Source of the DNA: a virus
Virus record (IMG/VR): IMGVR_UViG_3300033149_005642
Coordinates: 1 to 50,092 of that record
DNA: 50,092 bases
Reading direction: 5' to 3' (one strand)
A program made the translations under genes and the position numbers. The notes below the pieces were generated by a model. The model was not told the origin of the DNA and did not search any database. It was given only the letters and a program-made list of their open reading frames with translations. Below, piece by piece: positions 1 to 6,437 of this stretch; within the stretch, counting starts at the first letter, position 1, and the number at the start of each line of letters is the position of its first letter.

Positions 1-114
1 AAGCCCCGCCGGGGAAGACGGATGCCCCCCAAGGCCCCGTCCCCCGTCAAAAGTCGGCGGTCGGACAAACGCGTCAGCACCCCTGCCGCCGTGCCTGACA
101 TGGCATCTGCTATA
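1..114. repeat. Terminal direct repeat, left copy (114 bp)
   Basis: Positions 1-114 are identical to 49979-50092. The repeat lies inside a reading frame that continues across the ends, so it is more likely an assembly overlap of a circular or permuted genome than a functional terminal repeat. Confidence 0.95.
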
Positions 115-207
115 GTGGCATACCTGGAAAACAGGAACGAGTCCGGTAATGGCAGCGTCAACGTTGACACCACGGCGAAAACCGCCCGCGATGACGAAAG
201 CGTTTGA
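1..207 (+). CDS. C-terminal part of junction-spanning HTH-like protein
   Basis: This is the 3' end of the gene that begins at 49487. The frame is open from base 1 and stops with TGA at 205-207. Joined over the 114-bp overlap, the full protein is 232 residues. This C-terminal part is basic and low in complexity (Lys, Arg, Ser, Pro) and includes Ala-Pro-Ser-Pro-Val encoded by a copy of the dispersed 14-bp element. It overlaps the start of the next gene (149). No function can be assigned to this tail; it is probably a disordered extension. Confidence 0.8.
   Translation, partial: KPRRGRRMPPKAPSPVKSRRSDKRVSTPAAVPDMASAIVAYLENRNESGNGSVNVDTTAKTARDDESV
35..48 (-). repeat. Dispersed 14-bp element
   Basis: Perfect GACGGGGGACGGGG read on the minus strand, inside the coding tail of the junction-spanning gene. 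Confidence 0.9.
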
Positions 208-697
208 GCAGGGCAGACGGACCACGCCCGAACAGGAGGCGTTGCTCTACGAGTACGCCGATCCGTTCACCCTCTCTAAGCAGTTTCAGACGCTCGGATG
301 GTCCTACGCCGAGGAGATAAGCATTCTCGTGGAGCTCGCCAGGAAAGCGGAAAGCGAGAGCGTCCGGCTCTCCGCCCTCAAAGCTCTCCGGGCCATCTGG
401 ACCCAGGCGATGGAGCTCCACGGCCTTATCCAGAAAGTTTCGCGTTCCATCTCCGGGGAGCACGACAGCGTCCAGATCACCGAATCCCGGATGGCTTCTT
501 TCCTCGAAAAGCCATCTCCCCAAACTCTTTCCGACCCCGCTCCCGAAAGTCTTCCCGAAAGTCTTCCCGAAAGTCTTCCCGAAAGTCTTCCCGAAAGTTC
601 TTCCGAGTCGTCAGAGGTTTCCAAGCCCCGTCCCCCGTCAGAGTTTTCCCAGGAGGGATCGAACGATGTCGGTGTCTGCTCGCCGCCCAAGTTATGA
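149..697 (+). CDS. Unknown protein with Pro-Glu-Ser-Leu repeats; possible small terminase
   Basis: A 182-residue protein. The ATG at 149 has AGGAACGAG about 7 bases upstream; the alternative ATG at 191 has no ribosome site. Residues 30-110 are predicted mostly helical, with heptad-like Leu/Ala spacing. The C-terminal third is disordered and contains about four perfect copies of a 12-nt unit encoding Pro-Glu-Ser-Leu, then a Pro-Arg-Pro-Pro-Ser segment encoded by the dispersed element. A helical, charged protein upstream of the large terminase fits a small terminase subunit, but there is no diagnostic motif and several genes intervene. That role is inference only. Confidence 0.7.
   Translation: MAASTLTPRRKPPAMTKAFEQGRRTTPEQEALLYEYADPFTLSKQFQTLGWSYAEEISILVELARKAESESVRLSALKALRAIWTQAMELHGLIQKVSRSISGEHDSVQITESRMASFLEKPSPQTLSDPAPESLPESLPESLPESLPESSSESSEVSKPRPPSEFSQEGSNDVGVCSPPKL
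541..600 (+). repeat. Tandem 12-bp coding repeat
   Basis: About four to five head-to-tail copies of cccgaaagtctt, encoding Pro-Glu-Ser-Leu units. The high nucleotide identity suggests recent slippage expansion. Confidence 0.85.
626..639 (-). repeat. Dispersed 14-bp element
   Basis: Perfect minus-orientation copy, encoding Pro-Arg-Pro-Pro-Ser in the disordered C-terminus of the gene at 149. Confidence 0.9.
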
Positions 698-992
698 ATC
701 CGTGTGGCCTCCGGTACGCCGGAAGATATCGGAGCCGTTGGTTCGCAGCGTCGTTTACAGGGTGATGTCCGCGCCCGACATCCGTACTATCGGATTGTGG
801 CCGCAGGCTTCGGTCAACAAGCTCGTCGGAATCGTGATGGCGAAGGTCTCGGAGGAGCGTTTCTACCGGCGCGTCATTCCTTTTCTCCGCAAGATATATA
901 GGGGTGATACGGGGAATTCGGAGGCTCTGGCTCGAACCGTGTGCCTGATGGCGTTGTGCGAAGCCGTCACGGAATATTACAACTGGACGTGA
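666..992 (+). CDS. Hypothetical 108-residue protein
   Basis: Start ATG with a strong AGGAGGG site 9 bases upstream; the start overlaps the preceding gene by about 30 bases. The protein is basic and likely all-helical, with no signal peptide, membrane segment, cysteine cluster or nucleotide-binding motif. It is spaced tightly with its neighbours and so belongs to the leftward operon of small accessory genes. I do not recognise the family. Confidence 0.75.
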   Translation: MSVSARRPSYESVWPPVRRKISEPLVRSVVYRVMSAPDIRTIGLWPQASVNKLVGIVMAKVSEERFYRRVIPFLRKIYRGDTGNSEALARTVCLMALCEAVTEYYNWT

Positions 993-1004
993 GGGTTGAG
1001 TCCG

Positions 1005-1382
1005 ATGAGTATAGAACACGACGTGAACGCTGCAGAAGCATACGTCAACAAGCTGCGCGACCGTGTTCCTCTGCTTTCCCGGTGGATCATCAAGGTGGAG
1101 GTGGAGGACCTGAAGTGCGCAGCGGCCAATATCACGTATGATTGGCAATTGGAGAAGGCCCTCATTCGTTTGTCCCCCTCGTGGCGAAGTCGGAGTCTGG
1201 GAACGTTGGAAGACTTGATGAATCACGAGATAGGGCACCTGTTCGCCGACGAGGACCAATCCGAGGAGCAACGCGCCAGTCTCGTCGCTGCTTTGCTGGC
1301 GGCCATTGGCGAAGAGGAGGAGCACGATGTCCGAGGGAGAAAAGAAGCGCAGCGGGGGAAAGGAAGAGAAGCACAGGCATAA
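1005..1382 (+). CDS. Small HExxH metallopeptidase-like protein
   Basis: A 125-residue protein from ATG 1005 (an in-frame TTG lies at 996). The region around residue 75 reads Asn-His-Glu-Ile-Gly-His, an HExxH zinc-metallopeptidase signature in a predicted helix. An acidic segment (Glu-Glu-Glu-Glu) and a basic tail follow. No secretion signal is visible, so an intracellular or host-directed role is as likely as lysis. The tail overlaps the next gene, starting at 1327. The motif is directly visible; activity and substrate are unknown, and so short a protein may be only a zincin-like fold. Confidence 0.75.
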   Translation: MSIEHDVNAAEAYVNKLRDRVPLLSRWIIKVEVEDLKCAAANITYDWQLEKALIRLSPSWRSRSLGTLEDLMNHEIGHLFADEDQSEEQRASLVAALLAAIGEEEEHDVRGRKEAQRGKGREAQA

Positions 1383-2373
1383 GCCTGGAGGAACGCCGAC
1401 GCCCGCCGGTCTTGTAGCGCGGGATTATTGTCTCCGGTTCCCCCGTGCGCCTACTTGGCAACTCGCTCGTATGCTCAGGCGTGATGAACCCCTCTTGTTC
1501 AAGAGCGTCAAGGCGGCGAGGAGGCTGGTCCTGTATTATCGGGGAGCTTCGGGACACAAGGACCGGGGGAAAGCGGAACGGGGAGGTCGATTGGTTCCTC
1601 GTCTTGAGCTCCCCGAACCTGCTCCCTCACGTTTCCGGTTTCACAAGTTGCCTGACGAGGGGTATCGATGGCTTGTAATCGCCGACCTCCACATTCCTTT
1701 CCATTCCAACGAGGCCATCCGGTTGGCTTTGGATTTCGCTAAAGCCCGGAGCACCCGCTGTGACGCCGTTCTCATCCTGGGGGATTTCATCGACAGTTAT
1801 CAGCTCTCCCATTGGCTTCGGGACCCGCGCGAACGCCGGTTCTCCCAGGAAATCGAGGACGCGACGACCGTTCTGGATGTCATCCTCCAGGAACTCAAGC
1901 CCAAAGCCGTCATCTGGAAAGCCGGTAACCACGAGTATCGCCACGATCGCTATCTCATGCAGCACGCCCCGGAGATTTTCGGCATCGAGGAGTTCAGCAT
2001 TCCGAACTATTGCGACCTCGAACGACGGGGCGTCGAGTGGGTGGAACGGGGACATCCTATCGTATACCGCAACCTCTTGATACTGCACGGTGACGAGTAC
2101 AAGGGAGGTGCCACGTCCCCCGTCAATCCTGCCCGGACGTTCTATCTGCGTACCCATGAGTGCACGTTGGCGGCGCATTTGCACAAGACTTCCGAGCATA
2201 CGGAACAGACGGCTCGCGGCGTCACGATCACGTGTTGGAGTATCGGTTGTCTGTGCGATCTCCATCCTGAATGGAGTCCGCTCAACAAGTGGAATCAGGG
2301 TTTCGCGGTGCTCGACACGCGCGACAACTGGCGGATCGAAAACTACCGTATCGTCGAGGGGGAAATAGTATGA
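1327..2373 (+). CDS. Calcineurin-like metallophosphoesterase
   Basis: A 348-residue protein. ATG 1327 follows GAGGAGG at good spacing, so this start is preferred to 1306. The motifs of the calcineurin-like family appear in order: Asp-Leu-His near residue 120, Gly-Asp-Phe near 152, Gly-Asn-His-Glu near 199, His-Gly-Asp near 255 and Ala-His-Leu-His near 287. Together these form the usual two-metal site for phosphomono- or phosphodiester cleavage. The first 100 residues are basic and could bind nucleic acid. Phage members of this family act on nucleotides, RNA or DNA ends; the substrate cannot be told from sequence. It sits in a run of small accessory genes. Confidence 0.9.
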   Translation: MSEGEKKRSGGKEEKHRHKPGGTPTPAGLVARDYCLRFPRAPTWQLARMLRRDEPLLFKSVKAARRLVLYYRGASGHKDRGKAERGGRLVPRLELPEPAPSRFRFHKLPDEGYRWLVIADLHIPFHSNEAIRLALDFAKARSTRCDAVLILGDFIDSYQLSHWLRDPRERRFSQEIEDATTVLDVILQELKPKAVIWKAGNHEYRHDRYLMQHAPEIFGIEEFSIPNYCDLERRGVEWVERGHPIVYRNLLILHGDEYKGGATSPVNPARTFYLRTHECTLAAHLHKTSEHTEQTARGVTITCWSIGCLCDLHPEWSPLNKWNQGFAVLDTRDNWRIENYRIVEGEIV

Positions 2374-2411
2374 GAACATGTAAAGTACCAGAACTGGGAG
2401 GAGGATGAATC

Positions 2412-2666
2412 ATGAAAGACAGGCTGGTCCAGTGCAACTGCACGTTAGACCTCAACGTGGTGGTGAACGCATTTCATAGGAACCGGCGGGGTGGGAAGAA
2501 GTTCACTAACTTCAAACCGATAGAGGTGTCCGTCGGGCCTGTGAAGATCAGTCATGATATGCCGTATGACCTGGCTCGGCGTGTAGTCCAGTGGCTTGAG
2601 AGGAAGCGTCTTCTCGACGACGAGGAGTGGCGGGACGAGAACGACCGCATCGTCAACAGGAGGTAG
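2412..2666 (+). CDS. Hypothetical 84-residue protein
   Basis: Start ATG preceded by GGAGGAGG. The protein is small, basic and charged, with two N-terminal cysteines (Cys-Asn-Cys) and a helical C-terminus rich in Arg, Glu and Asp. It has no membrane segment. It ends two bases before the start of the membrane protein at 2668 and is presumably cotranscribed with it. Family not recognised. Confidence 0.7.
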   Translation: MKDRLVQCNCTLDLNVVVNAFHRNRRGGKKFTNFKPIEVSVGPVKISHDMPYDLARRVVQWLERKRLLDDEEWRDENDRIVNRR

Positions 2667-2667
2667 A

Positions 2668-3018
2668 ATGATGAATCCGGAAACGGTGGACAAGTTGCGG
2701 GAACTGCTCGGCGACGCGGCGGACAAGCTCCAACCTCTCGGTGAGGAACTCGTCCGCCAGGTCCAAGCGAGGGCGTTGTTTATGGGGATTGTGGATTCGG
2801 TCTTGGCTGGCGTAGCATTGTTGATTGCCCTTCTTATGGCTGGCCTGATATATAGACACCGGGAGGCGATTTTCTCCGACGACGGTAATGGGCCGCCTGC
2901 CATCATGGGAGGCATAATCTGTCTCATCCTGATGGTTGCTGGTATTGTAGCGCTGGACGCCGCGCTGGGTCAGTTCTGCGTTTATTTCGCTCCTCTCGTA
3001 CATCTCATTGGAAAGTGA
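2668..3018 (+). CDS. Two-TM small membrane protein (holin candidate)
   Basis: A 116-residue protein; ATG 2668 lies just after AGGAGGTAGA. Residues about 34-58 and 72-97 form two hydrophobic segments joined by a short polar loop. The N-terminus is charged and amphipathic. Size and topology match small two-span holins, but the gene is far from the other lysis candidates (20.6-21.4 kb), so this is only one possibility. It may instead be a membrane-anchored accessory protein. Confidence 0.75.
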   Translation: MMNPETVDKLRELLGDAADKLQPLGEELVRQVQARALFMGIVDSVLAGVALLIALLMAGLIYRHREAIFSDDGNGPPAIMGGIICLILMVAGIVALDAALGQFCVYFAPLVHLIGK

Positions 3019-3027
3019 GGGAATGGG

Positions 3028-3498
3028 ATGAAGATCGCCTACATCAGCGGGCCGTATCGTTCGTCGTCTGGTGACGACGCGGTATGGACGAATATCATGG
3101 AGGCGAGGCGAGTCGCCCGGAAATGGTGGAAGAAGGAAGACATAAGTTTCGTGGTGTGCCCCCATATCAACTCGATGTTCATGGATGGGACCGACATCCC
3201 TTCGGAGAGATTCATCGCGGGGGACATCGCGTTCATTCGTGAACGGATGCAACCAACGGACTTCTTCGTGTTGCTTCCCGGCTGGCAGGGATCGGAGGGA
3301 GCACGGAAAGAATTGGCGGTCGCCCGTGCCGTGGGATGCCAGATCATAGAGGAACCGGCCCTGGACGACCCCATGACCTCCTCGCCGACGATGTCTACGC
3401 GACCTTCGACATCGTTACCGAGCGGTAGCGTCAAGGTGATCTCGAATGATTTCAGGGGATCATATTCCACGGCACCGAAGTTATATATCCGAGAGTGA
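3028..3498 (+). CDS. DUF4406 / nucleoside deoxyribosyltransferase-like protein
   Basis: A 156-residue protein opening with Met-Lys-Ile-Ala-Tyr-Ile-Ser-Gly-Pro-Tyr, followed by a Pro-His-Ile-Asn segment, a Ser-Glu-Arg-Phe helix, and Leu-Leu-Pro-Gly-Trp-Gln-Gly-Ser-Glu-Gly-Ala. This pattern is characteristic of DUF4406 proteins related to nucleoside 2-deoxyribosyltransferases. The core ends near residue 110; the Ser/Thr-rich remainder looks unrelated and may be an added or frameshifted tail. A role in nucleotide metabolism or base modification is inferred. Confidence 0.85.
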   Translation: MKIAYISGPYRSSSGDDAVWTNIMEARRVARKWWKKEDISFVVCPHINSMFMDGTDIPSERFIAGDIAFIRERMQPTDFFVLLPGWQGSEGARKELAVARAVGCQIIEEPALDDPMTSSPTMSTRPSTSLPSGSVKVISNDFRGSYSTAPKLYIRE

Positions 3499-3535
3499 AT
3501 GGGTGAGCGAATCGAGAATGTTGGAGGGACCCGAA

Positions 3536-3658
3536 GTGATAAGGCTGATTTTGCTGTTCTGGTGCAAGCTGCGTGGGCATCGGATTATGAGACGCTATGA
3601 CAAGTTCGGCAGGTCATACGTGAAATGCCTGCGATGTGGAACCACTTGGAGGAGGTAG
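3536..3658 (+). CDS. Small zinc-ribbon-like protein (40 aa)
   Basis: The frame opens earlier, but GTG 3536 is the start with a ribosome site (GGAGGG, 7 bases upstream). The protein is basic, with a hydrophobic N-terminus and a C-terminal Cys-Leu-Arg-Cys pair; a Cys and a His upstream could complete a zinc site. It is one of several small CxxC proteins in this genome. Function unknown. Confidence 0.6.
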   Translation: MIRLILLFWCKLRGHRIMRRYDKFGRSYVKCLRCGTTWRR

Positions 3659-3663
3659 ATGAA

Positions 3664-3924
3664 ATGTTCGTGTCCGTCAATTTCTGTACACGATGCGGGT
3701 ATAAGACGCTTGTGGACCACAATTGCGTGGTATGCGAATTGCGGAAGGCGCTAAAGGACGCCGAGCGTCGACTCCGGTACATTCAGCAAAACCTCAGCGA
3801 TAACGTTGCGATTCGATTCGCTCTGAAGGCTTCTGACTCTGAGCTTGAGCAGGCGATGAGAATCGCCGAGGAGGAAAAACAGGAAGAAGCGTTCAACAAT
3901 GGACAATTCGGCGTAGGTGCTTGA
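3664..3924 (+). CDS. Zinc-ribbon plus coiled-coil protein
   Basis: An 86-residue protein from ATG 3664, preceded by GGAGGAGG within the end of the previous gene. The N-terminus carries Cys-Thr-Arg-Cys and then Cys-Val-Val-Cys, a typical four-cysteine zinc knuckle. Residues 30-75 are charged and helical (Lys/Glu/Arg/Leu), probably a coiled coil. The arrangement suggests an adaptor or nucleic-acid-binding role, but no named family is recognised. Confidence 0.7.
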   Translation: MFVSVNFCTRCGYKTLVDHNCVVCELRKALKDAERRLRYIQQNLSDNVAIRFALKASDSELEQAMRIAEEEKQEEAFNNGQFGVGA

Positions 3925-3937
3925 AAGGAGGAATGAC

Positions 3938-4147
3938 ATGGCCAAGTATCGCAAGAAACCTGTAGTCGTAGAAGCCTATCGCACAAAGGTGAAACGAGTC
4001 ATTCACACGCTGGAAGGTGACATGGTGGCCAATCCAGGCGACTGGATTATTACCGGCGTGAAGGGCGAGGTGTATCCGTGCAAGGACGATGTTTTTCGCG
4101 CCACTTATGAGCCTGTGAAAGATGTTCGGCAGGAAAAAAGGAAATGA
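3938..4147 (+). CDS. PGDYG-like small phage protein
   Basis: A 69-residue protein from ATG 3938 (AAAGGAGG upstream). It contains Lys-Tyr-Arg-Lys-Lys-Pro-Val-Val-Val-Glu-Ala at the start, Pro-Gly-Asp-Trp-Ile-Ile-Thr-Gly in the middle, and Tyr-Pro-Cys-Lys then Phe-Xaa-Xaa-Thr-Tyr-Glu near the end. These are hallmarks of a widespread small phage family often listed as PGDYG-domain proteins. No biochemical role is established that I can name. Confidence 0.8.
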   Translation: MAKYRKKPVVVEAYRTKVKRVIHTLEGDMVANPGDWIITGVKGEVYPCKDDVFRATYEPVKDVRQEKRK

Positions 4148-4191
4148 CGACCAATGATTTCGGCGACGGACACGGTGGAGACGGGTAAGTG

Positions 4192-6000
4192 ATGAGTCTG
4201 GAACGGGAAGTTCTGGAGTACCTGCCCAGGGATTATGGGGAGTTGACGAAGGACGGGAAGCGGAAGGCCCGCCTCGCCATTCTTCATACTCAGGCTACGC
4301 CCGATGATTACGTGCGCGCCTGGAAGTTCTTCAGGTACGTTTACCTCCTTCAATCGGGCATCTTCTATAAGCGCTTCGTTCCGTCTCCCGCCTACCACGA
4401 ACAAGGAATCAGGGATTTCGCTACGTATCACCTCAACATCTTCGTGGCTCCTCGCGGAGGCGCGAAGTCCACCGTTTTCCTGGAGGAGAACTCGCTGCTC
4501 CTTCTGCTGACCCATCCGCGTATCGTCATCGTGGCAGTTACGTCCACGTTGTCGTTGGTGGAGGAGCGCTTCGATCACCTGATGATCCAGTTGACCGAGA
4601 ATGACTTCATCCTGCACGACTTCGGGAAGCTGCGACCTCCACGGGGTGGGGGCATGTGGAGCCGGAGAAACCTGCGGTTGACGAACCAGGCCCGGATAGT
4701 GGGATTCCCGGTGGAAGGACGGAAGCGGGGAGCGCGTCCCGACGTGGTGTTGTTGGATGACCCGGAGTACGATCCGAAGAATGAGATGTCGGGGACGCGG
4801 CTCCGGGAAGAGTTCGAGGGCATGATGTTCCGGCAGATATTCCCGATGATCGGGACGAGAGGACGACTCTTCTGGAACGGGACATTCATCAGCCGGGCTT
4901 CTTACATTTACCATGCGGCTACGACTCAGGATGACAAGCGGTTCCTGCACTGGAACCGCCGTATCATCCCGGCGGCGGAGGAGCAGGATGACGGAACGTA
5001 CAAGTTGGCGTGGCCGGAATATTGGTCGAGGAAGGACTTGCTGAAGTTGCGGGCGCAAATGGGATACGGGGCCTATGCCGCCGAGATGTTGAACAGGCCG
5101 GTGTCCGACAAGGAGCGGATACTGCGACTCGATCCCGAACTGGATACTTATGCAGTGGATGGGGAGTGGCAGCGTGATCCCTACAACTCGCAGGCTGTCC
5201 TCCATTACGTGGAGACGGATATACGGACGGGAGAGTCTACGCCGGTATCCAGACCGTTCGGGGAGTTCATGCGGAGCCTCTACGTATTGTTTGCGGTGGA
5301 CTACGCGCCGACGGTGGGTCAGTTCTCCGATTTCTCCGTAATTCACGTCATGGGGTTCGACCATCATGATACGTTGTGGTCGCTGGACCTCTGGCAGGGA
5401 AAGGTGTATACGGCGGAACTCATCGCCCGCATCTTCAAGATGGGAGAAATATGGAGGCCGAAGGTGGTGGGGATAGAGGCTGTGGCCGTCCAATACGAGA
5501 TATACGAAAGGGTGAAGGCCGAGTTGCCTCTCTCGATGACGGGGTGGAGTCCCCGTATCCTCCCCGTCCGATATCCTCCTAACGTCTCGAAGGCCGACCG
5601 GTGCGCTTCCCTCCAGTGGCGCTTCAATTGCCATCGCATCAAATATCCGCGAGGCCGCACGGATACTCCCAATTCTGCGTATGCGGCCCTGTTCGCCCAG
5701 ACCGAGAACTTCACGATGGATATGGCGTTGCTGGCCCACGATGACTGCCTGGATACGGTGGCGATGGTACCATATATAGCCAGGGGGAGAGGGAAGAGGC
5801 CGGATGGGCGGGGAGATAGGAAGCCTTCGTTGATGAAGAGGACAAAGGGGGGGTTCAGGCGGCTGGAGGCGATGAATGCCTCGGAACTGACCCCCGAACA
5901 GATACAGGAACTCCTTGACATGGAGGCGGAGGAGGAGTACACTCTCCATAGGGAAGGGGCCGTACCACCTCCCTTGTCGGAAACGACGGTAATGGAATGA
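4192..6000 (+). CDS. terL: Terminase large subunit
   Basis: A 602-residue packaging motor. The N-terminal ATPase shows a variant Walker A (Ala-Pro-Arg-Gly-Gly-Ala-Lys-Ser-Thr, residues 86-94) and a Walker B with Leu-Leu-Asp-Asp-Pro-Glu. The C-terminal nuclease has an acidic beta strand (Phe-Ala-Val-Asp-Tyr-Ala near 365) and a late His-Asp-Asp-Cys-Leu-Asp motif, as in RNase H-fold terminase nucleases. A GTG one codon upstream (4189) is an alternative start. A 12-codon mini-ORF (4154-4192) ends in TGATG overlap with this start, which suggests translational coupling. The gene lies directly before portal and scaffold, the usual packaging order. Confidence 0.95.
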   Translation: MSLEREVLEYLPRDYGELTKDGKRKARLAILHTQATPDDYVRAWKFFRYVYLLQSGIFYKRFVPSPAYHEQGIRDFATYHLNIFVAPRGGAKSTVFLEENSLLLLLTHPRIVIVAVTSTLSLVEERFDHLMIQLTENDFILHDFGKLRPPRGGGMWSRRNLRLTNQARIVGFPVEGRKRGARPDVVLLDDPEYDPKNEMSGTRLREEFEGMMFRQIFPMIGTRGRLFWNGTFISRASYIYHAATTQDDKRFLHWNRRIIPAAEEQDDGTYKLAWPEYWSRKDLLKLRAQMGYGAYAAEMLNRPVSDKERILRLDPELDTYAVDGEWQRDPYNSQAVLHYVETDIRTGESTPVSRPFGEFMRSLYVLFAVDYAPTVGQFSDFSVIHVMGFDHHDTLWSLDLWQGKVYTAELIARIFKMGEIWRPKVVGIEAVAVQYEIYERVKAELPLSMTGWSPRILPVRYPPNVSKADRCASLQWRFNCHRIKYPRGRTDTPNSAYAALFAQTENFTMDMALLAHDDCLDTVAMVPYIARGRGKRPDGRGDRKPSLMKRTKGGFRRLEAMNASELTPEQIQELLDMEAEEEYTLHREGAVPPPLSETTVME

Positions 6001-6060
6001 ATTCATCGGTGATGGAATAAATTCATCGGTGATGGAATAAATTCATCGGTGGTGACAACG
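6001..6060 (+). repeat. Tandem 20-bp repeat (3 copies)
   Basis: Unit attcatcggtgatggaataa is present twice exactly and once with a diverged last third, directly after the terminase stop. A partial match precedes it at the terminase end. It occupies the whole spacer before the gene at 6063. Confidence 0.9.
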
Positions 6061-6062
6061 AA

Positions 6063-6437
6063 ATGCTGACTTGGATGTTGGTGCTCCTGATAGTGTCAGT
6101 GACGCTGCAGGGAATCACCCTCTTTGCGTTGGGTTATGGGCTGTGGTTCTTCTCCTCCACACCAGGGGGGCAACCCACCCCGGCGGAGGTTCCCTCGCCC
6201 TCCGTCGAACCACGCTCCACCGAGCGAGTTGCCCCCCGCCCGCCCCCTCCCGTGGCCGCTTCCCGTGTCAGGCAGTTTCTTGAGGACCAGGAACGCGCCG
6301 CCGCCGTAGCCGAGAAGGCGGAATGGGAGGAGGAGTTGAAACGTCCCGGCGTCCTCCTGGACGTAGGATTGGACGGGTTCTCCACGATGAGTGAGACGGG
6401 CGGACCCGACAAGATTGGAGAGTTCATCAGTCAATGA
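6063..6437 (+). CDS. Single-TM protein with Pro-rich linker
   Basis: A 124-residue protein. Residues 3-31 are strongly hydrophobic and would form one membrane span. A Pro/Ser/Glu-rich linker (35-65) and a charged helix (68-95) follow. Placed between terminase and portal and overlapping the portal start by 4 bases (ATGA), it is translationally coupled to the portal. Only GGTGGTG is available as ribosome site, and it lies at the edge of the 20-bp tandem repeats. Its function is unknown; Rz-like or holin-like roles are conceivable but unsupported. Confidence 0.7.
   Translation: MLTWMLVLLIVSVTLQGITLFALGYGLWFFSSTPGGQPTPAEVPSPSVEPRSTERVAPRPPPPVAASRVRQFLEDQERAAAVAEKAEWEEELKRPGVLLDVGLDGFSTMSETGGPDKIGEFISQ

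Noticed and set aside
1-114. True short direct terminal repeat like T7
   Set aside because: The repeat lies inside a coding frame that is continuous across the junction, so assembly overlap is more likely; not fully excluded.
2114-2124. 11-base partial match to the dispersed element in the phosphoesterase gene
   Set aside because: Too short to separate from chance in a GC-rich genome.
4154-4192. 12-codon mini-ORF before terminase
   Set aside because: Possibly a coupling leader, but too short to call as a gene.
4105-6006. 633-codon minus-strand frame opposite terminase
   Set aside because: Antisense shadow of the clear terL gene, with Arg/Pro/His-rich composition and no motif.
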